The translations under genes and the position numbers were made by a program. Of a DNA stretch of 64,000 nt, positions 41,834 to 50,219 are shown one piece after another (position 1 is the first letter of the stretch; each line of letters opens with the position of its first letter). Source of the stretch: Romboutsia lituseburensis (GTDB lineage Bacteria > Bacillota > Clostridia > Peptostreptococcales > Peptostreptococcaceae); assembly GCF_024723825.1 (NCBI RefSeq), contig NZ_JANQBQ010000001.1, positions 3,224,001 to 3,288,000 on the forward strand, read 5' to 3'. The notes below the pieces were generated by a model. The model was given only the letters and a program-made list of their open reading frames with translations. It did no database searches and was not told the DNA's origin.

Positions 41834-41879
41834 ACTAAAAAAGCTATCTATTTTGAGATAGCTTTTTTTAGTTTATACT
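41827..41879. terminator. Long bidirectional terminator
   Basis: Inverted repeat of about 23 bp with one bulge: 41827-41849 pairs with 41856-41879, containing AAAAAAGCTATCT/AGATAGCTTTTTT. It lies between two convergent genes and overlaps the stop codon of the left one. Confidence 0.9.
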
Positions 41880-41880
41880 A

Positions 41881-42528
41881 TTAAAAAGGAAAAGTAGTAA
41901 AAACTGCTTCTACCTCAGCTGTTATTTTAACTATGCCTGGAGCAATATCCTTATAATAACTACTAGAGCTAGAAGGATATGTAATAGCATAGATTGGAGA
42001 ACTTAATTCTGTTATCTTATTAGGTGTTGGATTGTATTTAACATTAAAGCTTTTAGCTAATAACCCTGCTTTGTTTAAAGCATCTTGAGTAGCTTTTTTT
42101 AGGACACGATTATAATATTGAGTTGGATTTGAAAGAATAAAATCAACGCTAATTTCGTCATTGGCTCCATTTTCTATAATCAAAGAATAAACATCACCAA
42201 GCTTGTTAAAATCATCTAAAAAAATACTTATGACATTAGTAACTTTATATGATAAAAACTTATTATTAGTTAAATCGTAATTTTTACTTACAGATAAATC
42301 TTCACTGTGAATATTTTCTTTGGATATTCCGTAATCTTTTAAGCTCATCAGAACTCTGTCTGAGACTTCTTTATTTGTATCCTGAGCTTTTTCTAAACTT
42401 GTATTATCAGTAGAAATTTTTACTTTTAACCTAGCTCTATCTGAATTCACTTCTATATAGCTTGCACCATGAACAGATAAAGATCCCTTATCTGTTGGCA
42501 TATACATATTATTATTTCTAAATTGCAC
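41881..42528 (-). CDS. SIMPL (DUF541) domain protein
   Basis: 215 residues of the SIMPL/DUF541 family: LSVHGASYIEVNSDRARLKV, ...KDYGISKENIHSEDLSVS, YKVTNVISIFLDDFNKLGDV, TQDALNKAGLLAKSFNV. Members in other bacteria are periplasmic or outer-membrane; here no signal peptide is seen, so it is likely cytosolic or spore-associated. GGGAG-like site before the ATG; ATG at residue 8 is an alternative start. Confidence 0.85.
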   Translation of the reverse strand: MQFRNNNMYMPTDKGSLSVHGASYIEVNSDRARLKVKISTDNTSLEKAQDTNKEVSDRVLMSLKDYGISKENIHSEDLSVSKNYDLTNNKFLSYKVTNVISIFLDDFNKLGDVYSLIIENGANDEISVDFILSNPTQYYNRVLKKATQDALNKAGLLAKSFNVKYNPTPNKITELSSPIYAITYPSSSSSYYKDIAPGIVKITAEVEAVFTTFPF

Positions 42529-42617
42529 TTACATCAACTCCCTAAAATTTATAGTAATCAATAAATTATATTAGAAAAAATTGAAATTTATGAAATTATC
42601 AGATAATATATAAATGA

Positions 42618-42646
42618 TTAACAAAGAAAATGTAGTGTGTTATAAT
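42618..42646 (+). promoter_or_regulatory. Promoter of the aminotransferase gene
   Basis: TTAACA (42618-42623), 17-nt spacer, TATAAT (42641-42646); 5' UTR of about 75 nt. Confidence 0.7.
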
Positions 42647-42724
42647 ACTAGTGGGAAAACATTAACACGGACATTTCAAAAATCAACTCGCAAAAAGATA
42701 AAACATTATACTAGGGGTGATGAT

Positions 42725-43993
42725 ATGAGTCAAAGTATGGCGGCTAAACATTCAATATGGCCAAGAGAAAAAGATATAATATTTAATTTATCAGCAAGAG
42801 CACAACAAGCAGAGAAAGAATTAGGAACAAATAATGTAATAAATGCTACTATAGGTGCTCTTATGGATGATGAAGGTAAGTTAATAACTATGGACACTGT
42901 TTATGATGAATATAAATCATTAGATAATAAAGATATATCAGCATATGCAGCTCTTGAAGGTCAACCTGATTATCTTGAAGCAGTTAAAAAAGTATGCTTT
43001 AAAGATTATCTTCCAGAAGGATATATAAAGGCAGTAGCATCTCCAGGTGGAAGTGGTGCTATAAAATTAGCTGCTTGGAACTATACAGAAGAAGGAGATG
43101 AAGTGTTAACATCAGATTGGTTCTGGAGTCCTTACGTAAGTATAACAGAGGAAATCGGAAGAAAAGTAACTACATATAAATTATTTGATGAAAAAAATAA
43201 CTTTAATTTTGATTCATTTAAAGAAAGTTTTTTAAATATAGCTAATAAACAAGAAAGAATATTTACAATTTTAAATACACCAGCACATAATCCAACTGGA
43301 TATAGTATTTCAGATGAAGAGTGGGACAAGATAATAGATTTAGCTAAAGAAGTATCTAAAAATCCAGAGAAAAAAATAATCTTCTTTGTAGATATAGCTT
43401 ATATAGATTTTGCAAGTGATGATAATGCTAGTAGAAAATTCTTTAAAAAATTCTCAAATCTTCCTGAAAATGTACTTACAATAGTAGGATTTAGTATGTC
43501 AAAAGGATTTACTGCCTATGGAATGAGAATGGGATCTGCAATATGTATAACTTCAAGTGAAAATGTTGCTGAAGAGTTCTACTATGCTTGTGTACATTCA
43601 TGTAGAGCAAACTGGTCAAACTGTAATAGAGGAGCAATGAAGTTGCTTTCTAATATAGTTAATGATGAAGCTAAATTTAAAGTATATACTGAAGAAAAAA
43701 ATAAACATAAACAAATGCTAAGAAGAAGAGCTGATGTATTTGTTAAAGAAGCTGAAAGAGTAGGATTAGATATACTTCCTTATAGAGATGGATTCTTCGT
43801 TAGTATACCATGTGAAAATTCAAGAGCTGTATGTGAAGAATTAACTAAAGATAATTTATTCATGGTTCCACTAAAAGCAGGACTTAGATTTGCTGTATGT
43901 GCAGTAAATGAGGATAAATGTAAAATTGCTCCTAGCATGATAAAAAATGCTCTTGAGTATATAAAAAGCAAAGATTTAGCAGAAGTTAAGTAA
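42725..43993 (+). CDS. Class I/II PLP-dependent aminotransferase
   Basis: 422 residues, fold-type I. The PLP lysine is probably in FSMSKGFTAYGMRMG; also NTPAHNPTGYSIS and the Asp/Tyr set VDIAYIDFA. It begins MSQSMAAKHSIWPREKDIIF, a clostridial subgroup annotated as aromatic or aspartate-type aminotransferase. Followed by iorA, iorB and buk, it probably converts an aromatic or branched-chain amino acid to the 2-oxoacid used by IorAB. ATG 42725 with AGGGGTGA is preferred to the longer frame at 42614, which would include the promoter region. Confidence 0.85.
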   Translation: MSQSMAAKHSIWPREKDIIFNLSARAQQAEKELGTNNVINATIGALMDDEGKLITMDTVYDEYKSLDNKDISAYAALEGQPDYLEAVKKVCFKDYLPEGYIKAVASPGGSGAIKLAAWNYTEEGDEVLTSDWFWSPYVSITEEIGRKVTTYKLFDEKNNFNFDSFKESFLNIANKQERIFTILNTPAHNPTGYSISDEEWDKIIDLAKEVSKNPEKKIIFFVDIAYIDFASDDNASRKFFKKFSNLPENVLTIVGFSMSKGFTAYGMRMGSAICITSSENVAEEFYYACVHSCRANWSNCNRGAMKLLSNIVNDEAKFKVYTEEKNKHKQMLRRRADVFVKEAERVGLDILPYRDGFFVSIPCENSRAVCEELTKDNLFMVPLKAGLRFAVCAVNEDKCKIAPSMIKNALEYIKSKDLAEVK

Positions 43994-43995
43994 AT

Positions 43996-44031
43996 AAAAA
44001 ATAGGTCTACTTTAAAATAGACCTATTTTTA
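43996..44031 (+). terminator. Terminator after the aminotransferase
   Basis: Stem AAAAATAGGTCTA/TAGACCTATTTTT with an 8-nt loop. Confidence 0.9.
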
Positions 44032-44181
44032 GAAATAAAATGACCACATAGTTAATGCATTTTGAGTAATAGATGCGACTCAAGTGAGAATGAGGGCTGC
44101 ATAGTTAGTGACATAATCAAAGTGAATTTTTAGTAAAAGGGAATAGATGAAACTGAAAAATTATTATGGGGGAATAAAACT
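44032..44181 (+). promoter_or_regulatory. iorA leader region
   Basis: 150 bp, less AT-biased than its surroundings between 44040 and 44115. Contains hairpin TTGAGT/ACTCAA (about 44064-44085) and a near-repeat CATAGTTAATGCAT / GCATAGTTAGTGAC (about 44046 and 44099). No classic promoter was assigned. May be a regulated leader. Confidence 0.35.
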
Positions 44182-45981
44182 ATGAAAAAGTTAATGACAG
44201 GTAACGAGGCAATAGCTCGTGGAGCTTATGAGTCTGGTGTTAAATATGCATCTGCATATCCAGGAACTCCAAGTACAGAAATTTTAGAGAACATAGCTAC
44301 ATATAAAAATGATATAGTAGCTGAATGGGCTCCAAATGAAAAGGTTGCATTAGAAGCAGTTATAGGGGGATCTATAGCAGGAGCAAGAACAATAGCTTCT
44401 ATGAAGCATGTTGGTATAAACGTAGCAGCAGACCCATTATTCACATTTGCTTATACAGGAGTAAATGGAGGTATGGTATTAGTATCTGCTGATGAACCAG
44501 GAATGCATTCATCTCAAAATGAACAAGATAATAGAAATTATGCTAAATTTGCTAAAATAGCTTTATTTGAGCCAGCAACTAGCCAAGAAGCTAAAGATAT
44601 GTTAAAAGAAGCTTTTGAAGTAAGTGAAAAATATGATACTCCAGTTTTATATAGAGTTACAACAAGACTTTGTCATTCAAAAGGAATAGTTGAATGTACA
44701 GATAGAGTAGAAGTTGGAATAAAAGATTATGCTAAAAATCCACAAAAAAATCTTACTGTTCCAGCACATGCTAGAGTATTAAGATACTCAGTAGAAGATA
44801 GATTGAATAAATTAGAAGAATACTCAAACAATACACCTCTTAACTATTATGAAATAAACGATACTAAAATAGGTATAATATCATCAGGAATGTGTCACAT
44901 GTATGCAAAAGAAGTATTCGGTGACAACGCATCATACATGAAATTAGGATTTACAAATCCTCTACCAATGGACAAAATAAAAGAATTCGCATCAAAAGTA
45001 GATAAAATATATGTTATAGAAGAAAATGATCCATTTATAGAAGATCAAATGAAAATGGCTGGAATAGATTGCTCAGGTAAAGATATATTACCTATAACAG
45101 GAGAAATGACTCCAGATACAATAAGAAAATCAATCTTTGGAAAAACAAATGATACAGTTCAATACAATAAAGAATTAGTTGTTCCAAGACCTCCAGGGTT
45201 ATGTGCAGGCTGTCCACATAGAGGATTCTTCTATGAATTAGGAAAGAGAAAAAATGTTATGGTTACAGGAGATATAGGATGCTATACTCTTGGATTTGCA
45301 CCTCCATATAATGCAATGGATACAGTTGTATGTATGGGAGCAAGTTTAAGTACAGGACATGGAGCTCAAAAAGTATTTAATATGAAAGATGACAACAAAA
45401 TGAGAGTTGTAGGGGTATTAGGAGATTCTACATTCTTCCATACAGGAGTTAACTCATTATTAGATGTTGTATACAATAAAGGAAATTCAATATCTGTAAT
45501 ATTAGATAATAGAATAACAGGTATGACAGGGCATCAACAAAATCCAGGAACAGGATATACACTACAAGGTGAAGTGACTAATGAAGTAGATATAGAAGCA
45601 TTAGTTAAAGCTTGTGGAGTTAAACAAATAAGATGTATAGATCCTAATAACTTAAAAGAAGTAAAAGAAACATTAGATTGGGCATTTGAACTAGAAGAAC
45701 CTTCTGTAATAATAACTAGATGGCCATGTGTTCTTAAAAAATTCTCTAAGCAAGATATAGAAGAATTTAATAGTCCATTTACTTCTAAGTGTGAAGTAGA
45801 TCATGATTCTTGTATAGGATGTAAGGCATGTATGAAAACTGGATGTCCAGCAATATCATTTGATAAAGATATTAAGAAGGTAAATATAGATAAAAACCAA
45901 TGTGTAGGATGTAATGTATGTTCACAAACATGTCCTAAAGATGCAATATCTAATAATAGATTAGCTAAGGAGGTAAACTAA
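44182..45981 (+). CDS. iorA: Indolepyruvate ferredoxin oxidoreductase alpha subunit
   Basis: 599 residues. The N-terminal pyrimidine-binding region starts LMTGNEAIARGAYESGVKYA, with the TPP-binding domain at about 345-520 (GDIGCYTLGFAPPY, GDSTFFHTGVNSLLD). C-terminal ferredoxin domain has two 4Fe-4S motifs (CIGCKACMKTGCP, CVGCNVCSQTCP). With IorB it oxidatively decarboxylates aryl-2-oxoacids to aryl-acetyl-CoA, reducing ferredoxin. GGGGG precedes the ATG. It is 2 nt from iorB. Confidence 0.96.
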   Translation: MKKLMTGNEAIARGAYESGVKYASAYPGTPSTEILENIATYKNDIVAEWAPNEKVALEAVIGGSIAGARTIASMKHVGINVAADPLFTFAYTGVNGGMVLVSADEPGMHSSQNEQDNRNYAKFAKIALFEPATSQEAKDMLKEAFEVSEKYDTPVLYRVTTRLCHSKGIVECTDRVEVGIKDYAKNPQKNLTVPAHARVLRYSVEDRLNKLEEYSNNTPLNYYEINDTKIGIISSGMCHMYAKEVFGDNASYMKLGFTNPLPMDKIKEFASKVDKIYVIEENDPFIEDQMKMAGIDCSGKDILPITGEMTPDTIRKSIFGKTNDTVQYNKELVVPRPPGLCAGCPHRGFFYELGKRKNVMVTGDIGCYTLGFAPPYNAMDTVVCMGASLSTGHGAQKVFNMKDDNKMRVVGVLGDSTFFHTGVNSLLDVVYNKGNSISVILDNRITGMTGHQQNPGTGYTLQGEVTNEVDIEALVKACGVKQIRCIDPNNLKEVKETLDWAFELEEPSVIITRWPCVLKKFSKQDIEEFNSPFTSKCEVDHDSCIGCKACMKTGCPAISFDKDIKKVNIDKNQCVGCNVCSQTCPKDAISNNRLAKEVN

Positions 45982-45982
45982 T

Positions 45983-46576
45983 ATGACTAAGAGTGTTCTT
46001 TTGGTAGGTGTAGGAGGTCAAGGAACTATACTTGCAAGTAAACTATTAACTACTGGACTTATGGAAGCTGGATATGATGTAAAAATGAGTGAGATACACG
46101 GAATGAGCCAAAGAGGTGGATCAGTATCTTCACAAGTTAGATATGGGGATAATGTATGTTCTCCAGTTATAGAAATAGGTGGAGCAGATATATTAGTTTC
46201 ATTTGAAAAAATGGAAGCTTTAAGATGGTTAGAATACTTAAAGCCAGAAGGTAAGATAGTTTATAATAACTATAGAATGGATTCTATGCCAGTGCTTACA
46301 GGTAAAGCGGAATATAAAGAAAATGAAATAGAAGCAGAGCTTGAAAGATTAGATGCTAGAAAGCTAAATGCAGCGGATAAGGCAGTAGAATTAGGAAATG
46401 CAAAGGTAATGAATATAATATTATTAGGTGCATTAGTTAAATCTATGGAGTTAGACCATATAAATTGGGAAAATATAATAAAAGATAATGTAAAAGAAAA
46501 ATTTATTGATATAAATATAAAAGCATTTAATGAAGGAATGAAATTAGTTACTAAGGAAGCAGTAGCAACAAATTAA
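45983..46576 (+). CDS. iorB: Indolepyruvate ferredoxin oxidoreductase beta subunit
   Basis: 197 residues, the gamma-type domain (VLLVGVGGQGTILASKLLTTG, then SEIHGMSQRGGSVSSQVRYG). Pairs with IorA; the reaction yields acyl-CoA, CO2 and reduced ferredoxin. AAGGAGG precedes the ATG inside the iorA end. A hairpin follows before buk. Confidence 0.95.
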   Translation: MTKSVLLVGVGGQGTILASKLLTTGLMEAGYDVKMSEIHGMSQRGGSVSSQVRYGDNVCSPVIEIGGADILVSFEKMEALRWLEYLKPEGKIVYNNYRMDSMPVLTGKAEYKENEIEAELERLDARKLNAADKAVELGNAKVMNIILLGALVKSMELDHINWENIIKDNVKEKFIDINIKAFNEGMKLVTKEAVATN

Positions 46577-46582
46577 TATTAT

Positions 46583-46626
46583 AATTAAGCTATTATGAGT
46601 TAGATTACTTGTAATAGCTTAATTTA
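46583..46626 (+). terminator. Hairpin between iorB and buk
   Basis: 13-bp stem AATTAAGCTATTA/TAATAGCTTAATT; the T-tract after it is weak, so buk may be reached by read-through. Confidence 0.6.
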
Positions 46627-46702
46627 AATATAGTTTTAATAACAAAAGACAAAAGGGAATATGCATCTATAGGCAAATATTTATTAGTCAAAGGGGAAAT
46701 TT

Positions 46703-47788
46703 ATGAACTACAGAATATTAGCTATAAATCCAGGGTCTACATCTACTAAGATAGCAGTGTATGATAATGAAGAACAAATATTAGTAAAAGGAATTGATCA
46801 CTTAGCGTCAGATTTAGAAAAGTATAATAGAATCCAAGATCAATTTGATATGAGAAAAGAAGAAGTTTTAAAAGTACTTAATGAAAATAATATAGAAATT
46901 AACTCTTTAAGCGCAGTTGTAGGTAGAGGGGGGTTACTTCCTCCTGTAAAATCAGGAGCTTACTTAGTAAATAATGAAATGATAGATAGATTAAAAAATA
47001 GACCTGTTGTAGAACATGCATCAAATTTAGGAGCTATAATATCTTATGAAATAGCAAAACCTTTAGGAATAAATGCATACATATATGACTCAGTAGCAGT
47101 TGATGAACTAATTGATGTTGCTAGATTATCAGGAATTAAAGGTATGGATAGAACAAGTTTAAGTCATGCTCTTAACTCTAGAGCAATGGCAATAAAATTT
47201 GCTAAAAATAATAATAAAAAATATAGCGATTTAAATTTAATAGTAGCACATCTAGGTGGAGGAATAACTGTAAGTGTTCATGAAAAAGGAAGAATGATAG
47301 ATATAGTTTCAGATGATGAAGGCTCATTCTCACCAGAAAGAGCAGGAAGAGTTCCTTGTAAAAAATTAATAGATAATTGTTTTTCAGGAAAATATACTCA
47401 TAAAGAAATGTTAAAAATGATAAGAGGTAAAGGTGGTATAGTTTCTTATTTAAATACAGTTGATTTAAGAGAAGTAGAATCTATGATGAATGATGGAAAT
47501 GAAGATGCTAAATTAGTACATGAAGCTATGGCTTATCAAGTTTCAAAATCAATAGGAGAACTAGCAACAGTTGTTGAAGGAAAAGTAGATGCAATTGTTA
47601 TAACAGGAGGAATAGCACATTCTAAAGTTATGACTAATAATATTAAGAAAAGAGTAGAATTTATATCTCATGTTGAAATAATGCCAGGAGAAAATGAACT
47701 AGAATCATTATCATTTGGAGCTTTAAGGGTATTAACAGGAGAAGAAAATGCAAGAGAATATAGTGAAGAAGTGCTAGCTAATGCCTAA
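46703..47788 (+). CDS. buk: Butyrate kinase
   Basis: 361 residues of the acetokinase superfamily. It starts YRILAINPGSTSTKIAVYDNE, with the butyrate-kinase motifs GRGGLLPPVKSG, AHLGGGITVSVHEKGRMID and DAIVITGGIAHS. It makes ATP from acyl phosphate. No phosphotransbutyrylase lies beside it, unlike the usual ptb-buk pair; adjacency to iorAB suggests the acyl substrate may derive from amino acids. AAGGGG precedes the ATG. Confidence 0.95.
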   Translation: MNYRILAINPGSTSTKIAVYDNEEQILVKGIDHLASDLEKYNRIQDQFDMRKEEVLKVLNENNIEINSLSAVVGRGGLLPPVKSGAYLVNNEMIDRLKNRPVVEHASNLGAIISYEIAKPLGINAYIYDSVAVDELIDVARLSGIKGMDRTSLSHALNSRAMAIKFAKNNNKKYSDLNLIVAHLGGGITVSVHEKGRMIDIVSDDEGSFSPERAGRVPCKKLIDNCFSGKYTHKEMLKMIRGKGGIVSYLNTVDLREVESMMNDGNEDAKLVHEAMAYQVSKSIGELATVVEGKVDAIVITGGIAHSKVMTNNIKKRVEFISHVEIMPGENELESLSFGALRVLTGEENAREYSEEVLANA

Positions 47789-47825
47789 ATATTATCAAAA
47801 ATTATATAAATGTTTTAAATAAAAT

Positions 47826-47873
47826 AAAAATAATGAGTTGTATATGAATTTAAATACAACTCATTATTTTTAT
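47826..47873. terminator. Bidirectional terminator after buk
   Basis: 18-bp stem AAAAATAATGAGTTGTAT with its complement; T- and A-runs on the outside allow use by buk and by the convergent DUF1540 gene. Confidence 0.9.
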
Positions 47874-47905
47874 TATTAAATAATATTTAAAACTTATAAA
47901 CTAAA

Positions 47906-48220
47906 TTATTTATTACATATAAATGTTTCACAAGTAGCGTTTTGTGCATTTATTTTAACGCTAGGAGCTTTACAACATTCATTTTCATTATAATTACATT
48001 TATAAGCTTGACAAGATATACCACTTGTTTTAGTACAAGTACATCCTTCGCTACCGCAGTTTGTCATTCCAGAAGAAGCTCTATCTTGGAATGATGCACA
48101 ATTAGTAGCAGATGTAGATGTAGCACTAGCTCCAGTAACACTTATTCCACCAGCATAACACATACTAGCATTATTATGAACACAATTAGTTGCAGAACAA
48201 CTTAAATTACCATTTGACAT
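47906..48220 (-). CDS. Tandem DUF1540 cysteine-rich protein
   Basis: 104 residues with two DUF1540 units, the first CSATNCVHNNASMCYAGGIS and the second CQAYKCNYNENECCKAPSV, each a compact set of four or more cysteines probably binding metal. It has no signal peptide. The family is widespread in clostridia and often abundant in sporulating cells; function unknown. AGGAGG precedes the ATG. Confidence 0.85.
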   Translation of the reverse strand: MSNGNLSCSATNCVHNNASMCYAGGISVTGASATSTSATNCASFQDRASSGMTNCGSEGCTCTKTSGISCQAYKCNYNENECCKAPSVKINAQNATCETFICNK

Positions 48221-48300
48221 ATTAATTTTACCTCCTAATGATGTTTTCTAAGTTAGTATGTGAAAATAGAATAATTTTATGTAGTAAATTATAAATGATA

Positions 48301-48729
48301 TTATTTAGAAATACATTTTTCACAAGCTACAATAACATCATCAAGAGTTTCTCTCCCTAGATTTTTATTACCATGAATAACATCTAGGTTTTCTTTAGAG
48401 CCACAAATAGAACAACTGTGATTATTGCTTTTTAATGCTTGTTCCTTAAGAATTTTCCAGTGAGTAGATTTTAAATAAGTTTCAAATCGTACCCTGACAC
48501 AAGCTTCTAAAAACTCTAGGTATAATTTATTTAAATCATCTACTGTTAGATCACAATGCTCTGGCTCAAAAAAGCTACAGCGTTGATTTGTTGTAGGTAA
48601 TGCATCTAACATAACACATTTTATATTATATTCAAAATCATCTGTAGGCCCATCTAATGAAAGATGAGTACAAAAAGAGCAACATTCTTTAGGTAAATTT
48701 TCTATAAGTTCTTCAATATTATTATTCAT
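48301..48729 (-). CDS. HNH-like zinc-binding protein
   Basis: 142 residues. The N-terminal half has a Cys-rich segment (CCSFCTHLSL; CVMLDALPTTNQRCSFFEPEHC). The C-terminal half has an HNH-type treble clef: STHWKILKEQALKSNNHSC, CGSKENLDVIHGNKNLG, CEKC. The catalytic His-Asn-His is only partly matched, so nuclease activity is uncertain. AGGTTACT region precedes the ATG. Adjacent to the DUF1540 gene but 80 nt away. Confidence 0.7.
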   Translation of the reverse strand: MNNNIEELIENLPKECCSFCTHLSLDGPTDDFEYNIKCVMLDALPTTNQRCSFFEPEHCDLTVDDLNKLYLEFLEACVRVRFETYLKSTHWKILKEQALKSNNHSCSICGSKENLDVIHGNKNLGRETLDDVIVACEKCISK

Positions 48730-48917
48730 AAGTAACCTCCCAAAATTATATCAAAATTTAATTGGATTGACTTTTGTGTAAAACTAAAAATCAAAGATAA
48801 AATAATTCTTTTATAATAGATATTAAAAAAAGTAGACAAGTATTCTATAAATAAAGGATTTTAACAAAAAATAAAGTATTTATTTATAGATAAGATGAAA
48901 AAAGTTAGGATGAGATT

Positions 48918-50132
48918 ATGCAAACTTATAATTTTTCTAAAATAAAGAATGATGTTGAAGAAGAATTAAAAATTAGAAGGCTAGAAAATGAAAAAAAATA
49001 TTTTAAGTATATTGAGATATACAAAAATAAATTTCTTATAAAAACTGAAAATATAAATGGAAGCAGTACATTAGATTATAATGATATGTACCATATTGAA
49101 GATGGAAGTAAGATACCAGTAAAAAAAATAAATAGTAAAAGTATTGGAGAATTTAAAGACGAATATAATATTAAAATTTTAAAGTTAAGAAACATCGAAT
49201 TTAAATACAATATGTTTAACAATTGTAAATTTAAAAATATAGAATTTTATAACTGTGTATTTTATGGTAATACATTTTCAACATGTAAATTCACTGATGT
49301 AAAATTTATTGATTGTAATTTTTATAACACTAAAGAATGTATATCTATATTTGATAGAAAAAGTATATTAGTTAACTGTGAGTTTAAAAAATGCAATGTA
49401 GAAAAAGGCATATTTGAATCAATAAATTTAAAAAATGTTAAATTCGAACGAACATCTTTAAAAGAATGTATATTTAACAACGTATATTTCAATAAAATAA
49501 TTATTAATGATTGTGATATGAGATCATGTAAGATAATAAACCCTGATATAAAAGAACTTGAATTTGAAGATAACTATTTATCAAAGTTTGATGAGTATAC
49601 TTTTATTGATAAAATAATAATAGATAAAAAATATAAAAAAAATTATAATTATGCATTTAAAGTTTATAAAAATATTGCATCTAAATTTGAGTCAAATGGA
49701 TTATTAAATATAGCAGGAGAGTATTATTATATATCTAAGTGTATGGAACATAAGTCTTTAAGTGGATTGAGTAAAGTAAAGTCATCTATATTTTGGTTAC
49801 TTTGCGGATATGGAGAAAGACCTACTTTTGCTCTTATAACATCTTTAGAAATAGTGTTGTTTTTTGCAGTAATATATATGATAACAGGATTAAGTGTTGG
49901 AGAATATATTATAAATTATAAAGAGCTGATTTTTAATGGTTTGCCTTTAGAAAATTTAAATACTGATTTCATGCAGTCATTATATTTCAGTATAGTAACA
50001 TTTACAACTGTAGGGTATGGTGATATAACCCCTATTGATTTAAGTGTATTATTATCAGGTATAGAAATGCTTTTAGGTGTTACTATGGTAGGTGTATGGA
50101 CAGCTACATTAGCTAGAAAAATTACGAGATAA
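48918..50132 (+). CDS. Potassium channel with pentapeptide-repeat cytosolic domain
   Basis: 404 residues. Residues about 90-220 carry pentapeptide-type repeats (NCKFKNIEFYNCVFYGNTFS; CNFYNT; FERTSLKECIFNN). After a helical linker the C-terminal 120 residues form a two-TM ion channel: TM1 FALITSLEIVLFFAVIYMIT, selectivity filter TTVGYGD in FSIVTFTTVGYGDITP, TM2 EMLLGVTMVGVWTATLA. There is no RCK domain. The ATG is preceded by a weak GGATGAGAT. Gating by the repeat domain is inference. Confidence 0.85.
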   Translation: MQTYNFSKIKNDVEEELKIRRLENEKKYFKYIEIYKNKFLIKTENINGSSTLDYNDMYHIEDGSKIPVKKINSKSIGEFKDEYNIKILKLRNIEFKYNMFNNCKFKNIEFYNCVFYGNTFSTCKFTDVKFIDCNFYNTKECISIFDRKSILVNCEFKKCNVEKGIFESINLKNVKFERTSLKECIFNNVYFNKIIINDCDMRSCKIINPDIKELEFEDNYLSKFDEYTFIDKIIIDKKYKKNYNYAFKVYKNIASKFESNGLLNIAGEYYYISKCMEHKSLSGLSKVKSSIFWLLCGYGERPTFALITSLEIVLFFAVIYMITGLSVGEYIINYKELIFNGLPLENLNTDFMQSLYFSIVTFTTVGYGDITPIDLSVLLSGIEMLLGVTMVGVWTATLARKITR

Positions 50133-50151
50133 AATGAATTTGAATTTTATT

Positions 50152-50199
50152 TCGTTAAAAATAATAGATGATAATTATTTTTAGTTATCATCTATTACT
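50152..50199. terminator. Terminator between the channel gene and asnB
   Basis: 12-bp stem AATAGATGATAA/TTATCATCTATT (50163-50174 with 50185-50196); on the minus strand it is followed by ATTTTTAACG, so it mainly serves asnB. Confidence 0.7.
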
Positions 50200-50219
50200 G
50201 AAAACAAAATAATCTAGCT

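Noticed and set aside
42614-42724. Longer start of the aminotransferase
   Set aside because: It would begin upstream of a consensus sigma-A promoter and its -10 element; ATG 42725 has its own SD and conserved N-terminus.
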